13,014 bases of DNA from DATMXS01 sp050260275 (GTDB lineage: Bacteria > Acidobacteriota > Terriglobia > Bryobacterales > Bryobacteraceae): NCBI GenBank assembly GCA_050260275.1, contig JBLNBX010000096.1, positions 1 through 13,014 of the forward strand, read 5' to 3'. A program made the translations under genes and the position numbers. Below the pieces are notes generated by a model, which saw nothing but the letters and a program-made list of their open reading frames with translations, was not told the origin of the DNA and ran no database searches. Shown here piece after piece: positions 1-5,604 of this stretch (position 1 is its first letter; each line of letters opens with the position of its first letter).

Positions 1-88
1 GAGCCCACACGCGGAAGTGGACGCCCCGGCCGGGGATGAACTCCGCGCCAATGGGCATCCGGCGCGCGAACTCTGCCACTTCTCTCAT
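1..88 (-). CDS. treZ: Malto-oligosyltrehalose trehalohydrolase-like protein, N-terminal fragment (partial)
   Basis: Only the first 29 codons are in the window; the gene runs off the left edge. The reverse strand reads MREVAEFARRMPIGAEF, followed by IPGRGVHFRVWA. The pattern 'R-x-P-hydrophobic-GAE...GVHFRVWA' is typical of the start of the CBM48/early-set domain in GH13 enzymes, and the wording is closest to TreZ, which releases trehalose from maltooligosyl-trehalose in the cytoplasm. A branching enzyme or isoamylase-type debranching enzyme is the main alternative. The start could be the ATG at 88 or the in-frame ATG at 58. TreZ proteins usually begin just before the GAE motif, and 58 leaves about 100 bp for divergent promoters facing the uridine kinase gene, so 58 is plausible. 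No strong ribosome binding site supports either start. The identification rests on a short stretch and is moderate. Confidence 0.55.
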   Translation of the reverse strand, partial: MREVAEFARRMPIGAEFIPGRGVHFRVWA

Positions 89-156
89 CAGGACCCAAAA
101 TGCGCGTGTGTCATGGAGCCCAATGCGCGGCCTCCGGCCATGGCACACTTAAGCCT

Positions 157-768
157 ATGCCGCACCTGATCGGCATAGGCGGGCCGTCCGGCTCCGGCAA
201 GTCCTTGCTCGCGGCCACGCTCGCGCGGAGACTCTCGGCCCCTGTCATCGCTCTCGATTCGTACTACCGCGACCTCTCGCACCTCACGTTGGATGAACGC
301 GCCCGCGTGAACTTCGACGAGCCCGCCGCGCTCGAGCACGAGTTGATCGCCGGGCACTTGGCCGTTCTTGGCCGCGGCGGCGAGATTTGTGTGCCCGTCT
401 ACGACTTTGCGACCCATTGCCGTTCGGACGCCGTACAGCGCGTGCAGGCTGGCGATTTCGCCATCATCGAAGGACTGTTCGCACTCAACTGGCCGGAGAT
501 CAGGCGGCTGCTTGGCACAGCCGTTTACGTCGACACCCCGGACGAGATCTGCTTCGCGCGCCGCCTCGAGCGTGACATGCGCGAGCGGGGCCGGTCCGAG
601 GCCTCCGTGCGCGAACAGTACGCCGCCACCGTGCGGCCGATGGCGGCGCTGCACGTCCTGCCCACGCGGAGCGTGGCGGATATCGTCGTGAGCGGCCTTC
701 AGCCGGTTTCGCTCAGCGCCGAGATCGTGATCGCGCACGCGCTCGGACGGGTGCCCGCGCGCGGCTGA
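157..768 (+). CDS. udk: Uridine kinase (uridine/cytidine monophosphokinase)
   Basis: A 203-residue P-loop kinase, close to the ~210 residues usual for Udk. It phosphorylates uridine and cytidine to UMP and CMP in the cytoplasmic pyrimidine salvage pathway. Visible motifs are the Walker A loop GGPSGSGKS (residues 8-16), the nucleoside-binding segment DSYYRDLS (34-41), VNFDEPAALE, the substrate-site VPVYDFATH, the Walker B-like IIEGLFAL, and the lid/ERGRS arginine region (RRLERDMRERGRS) followed by QYxxTVRPM. All follow E. coli Udk closely in order and spacing. I chose the ATG at 157 because it places the P-loop at the usual distance from the N-terminus. The in-frame ATG at 100 would add 19 unconserved residues but has an AGGA at 90-93 with good spacing, so it cannot be excluded. 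The gene converges on the ferritin-like gene with a 10-bp gap. Confidence 0.9.
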   Translation: MPHLIGIGGPSGSGKSLLAATLARRLSAPVIALDSYYRDLSHLTLDERARVNFDEPAALEHELIAGHLAVLGRGGEICVPVYDFATHCRSDAVQRVQAGDFAIIEGLFALNWPEIRRLLGTAVYVDTPDEICFARRLERDMRERGRSEASVREQYAATVRPMAALHVLPTRSVADIVVSGLQPVSLSAEIVIAHALGRVPARG

Positions 769-778
769 TCGCGTCCTC

Positions 779-1297
779 TCAGGCTGCCTCGCGAGCGGCA
801 CGCTGCTCCTCGCGCACCCTCTTTTTCAGCCATCGCGAGGAGAGCTGGCTGAGCTTTCTGCTCATGCGCTCCTCTTCGGCAAGGATCTGCCTGAGCACGC
901 GCGCGGCCTGTTTCTCGCCCGTCGCCTCGGCCATCTCGATGGCCGAGCTGTACGCGGCGATCTCGTAGTGCTCCGCTTTCTGTTCGGAGGAGTTGAGGGC
1001 AGCGTCGCGGAGCTCGGGGTCTATGTCTTTCTCGGATATGTATTCGTGGGCCTCCTCGATCAGCCCCTTCATCCCCTTGCACTCTTTGCGCTCCGGCGCG
1101 ACGCCCATCTTTTTGAACAGATCGTTGAGCCGCTGCACCTGGCGTTTGGTGACCGCCGCGTGATCCTCAATGGCTTTCTTCAGGTCGGGGGAAGACACCG
1201 CGCGCGCCATGCGCGGGAGCGCCTCCAGAGCCTGGTGTTCCGCGTCGTAGATGTCCTTCAGGGCATCCAGTTGGAACTCGTGAAGGTTATCTGACAT
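779..1297 (-). CDS. YciE/YciF-type ferritin-like protein (DUF892)
   Basis: A 172-residue, almost wholly alpha-helical protein of the YciE/YciF (DUF892) ferritin-like family. Members form four-helix bundles with a presumed di-iron site and are often linked to stress, but their reaction is not well defined. The family pattern is visible in the N-terminal helix (LKDIYDAEHQALEALPRM, E20 and H21), helix 2 (IEDHAAVTKRQVQRLNDLF), helix 3 (E105, then E109-H110-Y111-E112-IAAY) and helix 4 (LAEEERM, E141-E143). In helix 2 the position that is usually Glu before Thr ('HxxET' from memory of the family) appears to be Val49, so one metal ligand may be missing. The C-terminus is basic and rich in Arg and Lys. 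The start at 1297 is supported by a strong Shine-Dalgarno sequence, GGGAGG at 1307-1302, four bases before the ATG. It is a single-gene unit convergent with udk. Confidence 0.87.
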   Translation of the reverse strand: MSDNLHEFQLDALKDIYDAEHQALEALPRMARAVSSPDLKKAIEDHAAVTKRQVQRLNDLFKKMGVAPERKECKGMKGLIEEAHEYISEKDIDPELRDAALNSSEQKAEHYEIAAYSSAIEMAEATGEKQAARVLRQILAEEERMSRKLSQLSSRWLKKRVREEQRAAREAA

Positions 1298-1301
1298 GTG
1301 A

Positions 1302-1307
1302 CCTCCC
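1302..1307 (-). promoter_or_regulatory. Ribosome binding site of the ferritin-like gene
   Basis: On the minus strand the bases read GGGAGG, then TCAC, then the ATG at 1297. This near-consensus Shine-Dalgarno site fixes the start of the YciE/YciF-type gene. Confidence 0.75.
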
Positions 1308-1490
1308 GGGAGCGCCCGGGCGCGCGGCGCATGTGCTCACGCACGCATCCCGGGCGTCCTCGCCGAGTTGGAAGCACGTGGCGGACCGAACCTGCCCCAC
1401 GACAAATGATGCCTTTGCGGCCGTGCCGGGCAGAGCTGGAAGAAACGGCCCGTGTAAAAAACCGCTACCTCGCTATCCTGCGCGCCTGCA

Positions 1491-1519
1491 TTGACCGCCT
1501 GCGGATGGTCTTCTATACT
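1491..1519 (+). promoter_or_regulatory. Sigma70-type promoter of secG-tRNA-Leu
   Basis: The -35 box TTGACC (1491-1496) and the -10 box TATACT (1514-1519) are separated by exactly 17 bp; each matches five of six consensus bases. Transcription would start near 1526, leaving a leader of about 50 bases before the secG ATG at 1577. This is the best promoter match in the window, and it can serve both secG and the tRNA gene 31 bp after it. Confidence 0.8.
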
Positions 1520-1576
1520 GGGTTTTTGCGGGTCAGATCGCCGAAGGGGGCGGTGTGGCCGATCGGTAGTGTCAGC

Positions 1577-1945
1577 ATGGTTATCCTAGTCACCCTGATT
1601 CATATCCTGATCTCGATTTTTCTGATCATCGTCGTGCTGCTCCAGAGCGGCAAGGCGGCTGATCTGGCGGGAGCCTTCGGAGGGATGGGTTCGCAGACGG
1701 CTTTCGGGCCGCGCGGCGCGGCCACAGTGCTCTCGAAGGCGACTACGATCGCGGCGGCTGCATTCATGGTGACCTCGCTGACGCTGGCCATCTTCGCCAC
1801 CCAGAACGCGGGCCGCAGCGTTAGTTCGGTGCTCGATTCCACGAAGCCGGCGACGCAGTCGGCGCCAGCTCAGTCGCGTCCAGCTCCGGCCCCGGTTCAG
1901 CCCGCTCCGGCGCCCGAGCAACCGGCTCCGGCCCCGGCGCAATAA
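1577..1945 (+). CDS. secG: Preprotein translocase subunit SecG
   Basis: A 122-residue inner-membrane protein. SecG is the small accessory subunit of the SecYEG channel and assists SecA-driven export. The first transmembrane segment is about residues 2-21 (VILVTLIHILISIFLIIVVL), followed by the hallmark cytoplasmic loop LLQSGKAADLAGAFGG and GSQTAFGPRGAATVLSKAT. A second transmembrane segment is at about residues 56-75 (TIAAAAFMVTSLTLAIFAT). After residue ~90 comes a low-complexity Pro/Ala/Gln tail with repeated PAPAP units, which makes the protein longer than a minimal ~75-residue SecG. I chose the ATG at 1577 because it begins just before the first membrane segment; the upstream open frame has no SecG character. 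The ribosome binding site is weak. The tRNA-Leu gene follows after 31 bp with no terminator between, so the two are probably co-transcribed from the promoter at 1491-1519. Confidence 0.93.
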   Translation: MVILVTLIHILISIFLIIVVLLQSGKAADLAGAFGGMGSQTAFGPRGAATVLSKATTIAAAAFMVTSLTLAIFATQNAGRSVSSVLDSTKPATQSAPAQSRPAPAPVQPAPAPEQPAPAPAQ

Positions 1946-1976
1946 CTTGCGCCAGCGCAGTACAGGTACACCTCGT

Positions 1977-2063
1977 GCGGAGATGGCGGAATTGGCAGAC
2001 GCGCTAGCTTGAGGTGCTAGTGGGAGAAATCCCGTGGGGGTTCAAGTCCCCCTCTCCGCACCA
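1977..2063 (+). tRNA. tRNA-Leu (anticodon GAG)
   Basis: An 87-nt class II tRNA with encoded CCA. The acceptor stem is GCGGAGA (1977-1983) paired with TCTCCGC (2053-2059), with discriminator A2060 and CCA at 2061-2063. The anticodon stem is CTAGC (2004-2008) with GCTAG (2016-2020), closing the loop TTGAGGT with anticodon GAG at 2011-2013, which reads CUC and CUU leucine codons. A long variable arm (TGGGAG AAA TCCCG) marks it as a Leu/Ser/Tyr-type tRNA. The T arm is GGGGG-TTCAAGT-CCCCC (2036-2052). It follows secG by 31 bp and is followed by a strong hairpin terminator. The E. coli equivalent, leuU, also has anticodon GAG and lies after secG. Confidence 0.97.
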
Positions 2064-2083
2064 TCCAGGATCTAAAGGCACTT

Positions 2084-2119
2084 AACGGCCACCGGGCAAC
2101 CGGTGGCCGTTGGTGTTTT
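2084..2119 (+). terminator. Intrinsic terminator after tRNA-Leu
   Basis: A perfect 12-bp stem, AACGGCCACCGG (2084-2095) with CCGGTGGCCGTT (2100-2111), closed by a GCAA (GNRA) tetraloop. It is followed by GGTGTTTT, an interrupted T-tract. It lies 20 bp after the tRNA and fits termination of the secG-tRNA transcript. The same stem could also stop minus-strand readthrough from the aminotransferase gene, although there is no clear T-run on that side. Confidence 0.75.
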
Positions 2120-2183
2120 GCGGGTTCTGGCAGATCGCCAGCTCAAATCCTCGGCGGCTCCATCTCCCGCTGAAGCGCCCGCA

Positions 2184-3335
2184 TCAATCCAGGCAGTCCA
2201 GCACCTCCAGCGTGCGGTCGATTTCCTCCGGGAGCACGTAGAAATGCGGCGATGCCCGCACCCAGCCCTGGCGCGGCGCGGCCTCGATCGACGCCTCCCG
2301 CAACCTTCGAACCACCACCCGGGAATCCACGTCCGCGCGCCGGAAACTGACGATGCCGGCGCCATTGGCGGGCGTGCGCGTGCCGAGGATCTCCCAGCCG
2401 CGCGCATGCACGCCCTCCGCGAGCCGGTCCGCCAGCGCCTGGACCTCGGCGCCGATGCGCTCGATGCCCACCGAGCACAGGTACTCGATGGCCGCTTTGA
2501 GCCCGTAGCAGCCAATCGTGTTCAGTGTGCCGCACTCGTATCGCGCCGCGTCGGAGCGCAGCGTCATGTCCCGGTTGCCGTACTCCTGGGACGCGAAGTT
2601 CGTCCAGCCGATCTCGGTGGGCTCGATCTGGTCCTGAAGGCCCTCGCGGACGTACAGAATGCCGCAGCCCTCTGGTCCGGTCAGCCATTTGTGGCCGTCG
2701 GCGGCGAGGGCGTCGATGCGGCACTTCCGCACATCCACCGGAAACGCCCCTAAACCCTGGATCGCATCGACGACGAACAGGCATCCGCGGCGGGCGCATA
2801 TCTCTCCGATGGACTCCAGGTCGGCGCGGTACCCGCTGAGGTACTGCACGAAACTGATGGCGAGAAGGCGGGCGCCCCGGCAAGCCTCGTCGATCTGCTC
2901 GAGTGGCCCGGACGCGGACAGCCATTCCACCGTAACGCCGCGCTTTTCCAGGTGTCTCCACGGGAAGTAGTTGGCCGGGAACTCCTCGCGAAAGCCCACC
3001 ACGCGGTCGCCCGGTTTCCAGTCGATGCCGTTGGCGATGGTGGCAAGTCCCTCGGATGTGTTCTTGACGATGGCGATTTCGCGCTTATTGGCCCCGATCA
3101 TCGCCGCGGCGGCAACCCTAAGTCCTTCATAGGTTTGCAGCCACCGATAGAAGTTCCTGGCGCCCTCTTCGAGCACCTCCCGCGCCAGCCCCTGCATCGC
3201 CTCCGCCGCGGCGCGGCACAGCGGCGCCACGGCGGCGTGGTTGAGGTAGACCAGCCGGCGGCTGGCGGGATACTCGTCGCGGCGCGCGTCCCACAGTGCG
3301 TTTCCTTCATTCGGCCGCATTCGATAGCAACCCAT
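2184..3335 (-). CDS. Class V PLP-dependent aminotransferase
   Basis: A 383-residue fold-type I PLP enzyme of the class V aminotransferase / NifS-like superfamily, presumably cytoplasmic. The N-terminal YLNHAAVAP (30-38) is the usual substrate-pocket motif. NTSEG (92-96) is the phosphate-binding turn, VDAIQGLG (189-196) supplies Asp190 for the pyridine nitrogen and Gln193, and DGHKWLTGPEG (213-223) holds the Schiff-base Lys216. ARYECGTLN (264-272) and the C-terminal RASPHFYVLPEEID (360-373) complete the family pattern. The catalytic cysteine loop of SufS-type cysteine desulfurases, normally just before the RAS-x-x-FY segment, is absent, so it is unlikely to be a desulfurase. Isopenicillin-N-epimerase-like or other aminotransferase/lyase activities are possible; the substrate cannot be read from sequence. 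The start may be the ATG at 3335 or the in-frame ATG at 3320. It is divergent from the M48 protease gene. Confidence 0.9.
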   Translation of the reverse strand: MGCYRMRPNEGNALWDARRDEYPASRRLVYLNHAAVAPLCRAAAEAMQGLAREVLEEGARNFYRWLQTYEGLRVAAAAMIGANKREIAIVKNTSEGLATIANGIDWKPGDRVVGFREEFPANYFPWRHLEKRGVTVEWLSASGPLEQIDEACRGARLLAISFVQYLSGYRADLESIGEICARRGCLFVVDAIQGLGAFPVDVRKCRIDALAADGHKWLTGPEGCGILYVREGLQDQIEPTEIGWTNFASQEYGNRDMTLRSDAARYECGTLNTIGCYGLKAAIEYLCSVGIERIGAEVQALADRLAEGVHARGWEILGTRTPANGAGIVSFRRADVDSRVVVRRLREASIEAAPRQGWVRASPHFYVLPEEIDRTLEVLDCLD

Positions 3336-3396
3336 TGGACGTACTCTACGTTTATCAGATCGAGCCCCCCGGGCGCGGCTCGGAACAACGGGGGTC

Positions 3397-3402
3397 TATA
3401 AT
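3397..3402 (+). promoter_or_regulatory. Probable -10 box of the M48 protease gene
   Basis: A perfect TATAAT sits 31 bp upstream of the ATG at 3433. No recognisable -35 box lies 16-18 bp before it, so the promoter may need an activator, or the match may be partly fortuitous. Confidence 0.5.
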
Positions 3403-3420
3403 CTAGACAGGCCTTCGGGC

Positions 3421-3427
3421 AGGAGGT
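3421..3427 (+). promoter_or_regulatory. Strong Shine-Dalgarno site of the M48 protease gene
   Basis: A full-consensus AGGAGGT lies five bases before the ATG at 3433. It is the strongest ribosome binding site in the window and fixes the protease start. Confidence 0.85.
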
Positions 3428-3432
3428 AAGCG

Positions 3433-4434
3433 ATGAAGCGCTTGTTGACACTGGTGCTGGCGTCGGCGCTTGCCGGATCCGTGTTGGCGCCCGTCGCGGC
3501 AGCGGCGGACAGGAGCAAGAAGAAGGATCCCAACGAGATCGGCAACCGCGATGTAGGCCGTGGCGTTAACATCTACTCGATCGAGAAAGAGATCGCCCTG
3601 GGCAAGGAGCTTGCTCAGGAGGTGGAGCGTCAGGCCAAGATCGTTGACGACCCGGTGATCTCCGAGTACGTGAACCGCATCGGCCAGAACCTGGTGCGGA
3701 ACTCGGACGCCAAGGTGCCATTCACCATCAAGGTGATTGACTCCGAAGAGGTCAACGCCTTCGCACTGCCGGGCGGCTTCTTCTTCGTGAACACCGGGCT
3801 CATCATGAAGGCCGAGTCGGAGGCCGAGCTTGCCGGCGTCATGGCGCACGAGATCGCGCACGTCACCGCCCGGCACGGCACGCGGCAGGCGACGCGCGGC
3901 ACGCTGGCGAACTTCGCCACCATCCCGCTGATCTTCATGGGCGGCTGGACCGGCTATGGTGTGCGGCAGGCGGCGAGCGTCTTTGTGCCAATGGCGTTCC
4001 TGAAGTTCTCGCGCGGCATGGAGGAAGAGGCGGACCTGTTGGGCCTGCAGTACATGTACAAGGCCGGCTACGATCCCACCGCCTTCGTCGACTTCTTCGA
4101 GAAGATCCAGACGCTCGAGAAACGCAAGCCGGGCACTATGTCCAAGGTGTTCTCGACGCATCCGCCCACGGACGACCGCATCAAGAAGTCGCAAAAGAAC
4201 ATCCAGGAGATCCTCGCGGCGAGGCCCGAGTACGTCGTCAGCACTTCGGAGTTCGACCGCGTGAAGGAGCGCCTGATTGCACTCAACAACCGCCGCAGGG
4301 TGGATGATGGCGACGCCAACAAGCCGCGGCTCCGGAAGAAGCCAGGCGCGGGCACGACCATCGGCGACGAAGGGGACAAGAAGACCAGCGACGACGAGGA
4401 CGAGCGGCCGACGCTGAAGCGGCGGCCTAGCTAG
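3433..4434 (+). CDS. Exported M48-family zinc metalloprotease
   Basis: A 333-residue protein with a Sec signal peptide (MKRLLTLVLASALAGSVLAP, then VAAAAD; cleavage near residue 25). This places it in the periplasm or on the periplasmic face of a membrane. The gluzincin motif HEIAH is at residues 139-143 (zinc ligands His139 and His143, catalytic Glu140), preceded by NAFALPGGFFFVNTGLI. The third ligand is Glu199 in SRGMEEEADLLG, and THPPTDDRI (242-250) follows. This is the order seen in the BepA/LoiP/Oma1-like branch of peptidase family M48, which handles misfolded envelope or outer-membrane proteins in better studied bacteria. Unlike BepA there is no TPR domain; the protein ends in a ~70-residue, highly charged and probably disordered tail rich in Lys, Arg, Asp and Glu. 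Its true substrate is unknown. It is a monocistronic unit converging on the cas6-like gene. Confidence 0.92.
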   Translation: MKRLLTLVLASALAGSVLAPVAAAADRSKKKDPNEIGNRDVGRGVNIYSIEKEIALGKELAQEVERQAKIVDDPVISEYVNRIGQNLVRNSDAKVPFTIKVIDSEEVNAFALPGGFFFVNTGLIMKAESEAELAGVMAHEIAHVTARHGTRQATRGTLANFATIPLIFMGGWTGYGVRQAASVFVPMAFLKFSRGMEEEADLLGLQYMYKAGYDPTAFVDFFEKIQTLEKRKPGTMSKVFSTHPPTDDRIKKSQKNIQEILAARPEYVVSTSEFDRVKERLIALNNRRRVDDGDANKPRLRKKPGAGTTIGDEGDKKTSDDEDERPTLKRRPS

Positions 4435-4459
4435 GATTCGCGCGCTGCGTGCGAAAACG

Positions 4460-4482
4460 GGCGGCGGGCGCGAACCGCCGCC
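4460..4482 (-). terminator. Hairpin between convergent M48 and cas6-like genes
   Basis: A perfect 8-bp stem, GGCGGCGG (4460-4467) with CCGCCGCC (4475-4482), has a 7-base loop. On the minus strand it is followed within two bases by TTTT (complement of 4454-4457), so it fits best as the terminator of the cas6-like transcript. It may also slow transcripts from the protease side, which lack a T-run. Spontaneous GC-rich stems are common at this base composition, so certainty is moderate. Confidence 0.5.
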
Positions 4483-4520
4483 TAAGGCCGGGTGAATTGC
4501 GATCCCATCCGAACCTGACG

Positions 4521-5531
4521 CTAGCCCGGCGTCACATCTATCACGCCCTTGCCCCAGACGGTCTGCCGCCCCACACCCACCCAGGGCGCGGCTCTTAGCC
4601 ACGGCATAAACTCGCCGAGTTCGCCCTCGTAGACCGCTTCTCCGACGAACCCGCCCAGCGGATGGCGCTCACCCGTGCGAGCCGACTTGCGTTCTATCTC
4701 GGTGTAGTCGATCGCGCAGGATGTCATCACGACCGATGCCGCGCGCTTGCTCAGTCCTGTGAAGTCGATATCGAGCGGGCCCGCGCCGTAGAGTGCCCTC
4801 AGCGTGCTGATGCGGTCGCGGATGCGTCCGAGGAGGATCGGAAACTCGGGCTTAGCCGCAAGCGCCTGTCCGTGCTTGAGCTCGGTGGGGGTCAGAAAGC
4901 GCACGGTCACCCGCGAGATCGGGGTAACGGGGCGGTCCAGGTGCAGCCTGACGGGCGGAGCGAGATCGCGCGCCAGAAACGTGTGGCCGTTGTAGATCTG
5001 CGCGCAGGGGCGCGCGTTGATGTCGAGCTGATCCACGCGCAGGAGCGTGGCGCGTCCTCGGCGTGGCCCGATTCCCTCTCGCGCCAATTCCGCGAAGGCG
5101 AGCACGAAGTACACCGCGGAGGGATCCTTCGGGTCGAACAGGTGGACGTCGAAGTGGAAGCCGCGGCCCGGCTCGACGATGCGGCCGTCAAGATGCGCCG
5201 CGCGGAATACGAACGGTCGGGGCCAGTCCCTCAACCCGCTGGGGCCCTCTCCGGCCGGCGCCACGGGCTCGAATATGCGCGCATAGGCGCATGAAGCGCG
5301 CTCCTCGCAGTTCCGCGTTTCGTGGCACTTCGAGATGCAGGCGAGCTGCCGGAAGACCGTGCCGAACGCGCCTCGGACGATGTTACCGGACTTGCCTGGC
5401 GGGAAGTATATGGAGTCGGAGGCGCGGAAGTAGAAACGGAACGCTAGAAGCTCGAAGAAGAGCTCTCGCGCTGCCGCGGGAGCGGCTAAGCCCGCGGCGG
5501 GAGACTCACTGGCACAGCACTCCTCTGTCAT
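4521..5531 (-). CDS. cas6: Stand-alone Cas6/RAMP-type endoribonuclease
   Basis: A 336-residue protein resembling the family annotated as 'CRISPR system precrRNA processing endoribonuclease RAMP protein Cas6'. In CRISPR systems such proteins cut the repeat RNA to make crRNAs. The N-terminal half has the typical 'PPGKSGNIVRGAFGTVFRQLAC' stretch (from residue 44, split here as PPGKSGNIVRGAFG and TVFRQLAC). A cysteine cluster follows, C65-x3-C69-x5-C75-x5-C81, then AYARIFEP, which could bind zinc. The middle has YFVLAFAELAREGIGPRRGR and VRFLTPTELK. The C-terminal RAMP signature is PLGGFVGEAVYEGEL (291-305) followed by the Gly-rich loop WVGVGRQTVWGKG (317-329). The catalytic residue cannot be named from sequence alone. 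No CRISPR array or other cas gene is in the window. It starts 73 bp after the outer-membrane protein gene, same strand, with no clear terminator between, so co-transcription is possible. The ribosome binding site is weak. Confidence 0.82.
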   Translation of the reverse strand: MTEECCASESPAAGLAAPAAARELFFELLAFRFYFRASDSIYFPPGKSGNIVRGAFGTVFRQLACISKCHETRNCEERASCAYARIFEPVAPAGEGPSGLRDWPRPFVFRAAHLDGRIVEPGRGFHFDVHLFDPKDPSAVYFVLAFAELAREGIGPRRGRATLLRVDQLDINARPCAQIYNGHTFLARDLAPPVRLHLDRPVTPISRVTVRFLTPTELKHGQALAAKPEFPILLGRIRDRISTLRALYGAGPLDIDFTGLSKRAASVVMTSCAIDYTEIERKSARTGERHPLGGFVGEAVYEGELGEFMPWLRAAPWVGVGRQTVWGKGVIDVTPG

Positions 5532-5604
5532 TCGCGATTCACTACGATAGCACTGCTCGGGCGCTGTTGGAAGGGGCGCCTTCCCGCACGCTGTCCGGGC
5601 GCCG

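Larger units (their letters stand above)
1298..1576. other. 279-bp divergent intergenic region between the ferritin-like gene and secG
   Basis: The region holds the ribosome binding site of the minus-strand gene at one end and the secG promoter (1491-1519) at the other. Several CCCGGG-rich short palindromes lie near 1306-1322 and 1347-1352. The plus-strand reading frame of secG is open across it, but the predicted residues are Arg/Pro-rich and unlike SecG, so I read it as non-coding. I could not identify a convincing minus-strand promoter. Confidence 0.5.

Noticed and set aside
100..156. Upstream ATG for uridine kinase at 100
   Set aside because: Adds 19 residues without family similarity and leaves almost no room for the divergent promoter; kept only as an alternative because of an AGGA at 90-93.
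1298..1576. In-frame upstream extension of secG giving a 215-residue product
   Set aside because: The added residues are Arg/Pro-rich, unlike any SecG, and the region contains a near-consensus promoter at 1491-1519.
2103..2753. Open plus-strand frame opposite the aminotransferase
   Set aside because: Antisense shadow of a gene with intact PLP motifs; no ribosome binding site or recognisable domain.
3411..3420. GCC-TTCG-GGC hairpin just before the Shine-Dalgarno site of the M48 gene
   Set aside because: The stem is only three base pairs; too weak to call a regulatory structure.
3403..4602. Long open minus-strand frame (399 codons) opposite the M48 protease
   Set aside because: It is antisense to a gene with clear motifs, signal peptide and Shine-Dalgarno site; long antisense frames are expected at this GC content and the translation is Arg/Leu/His-rich without domain signs.
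5532..5604. GGAAGG...CCTTCC hairpin (5569-5584) between the barrel gene and the cas6-like gene as terminator
   Set aside because: A six-bp stem without a T-tract; not enough to split the transcription unit.
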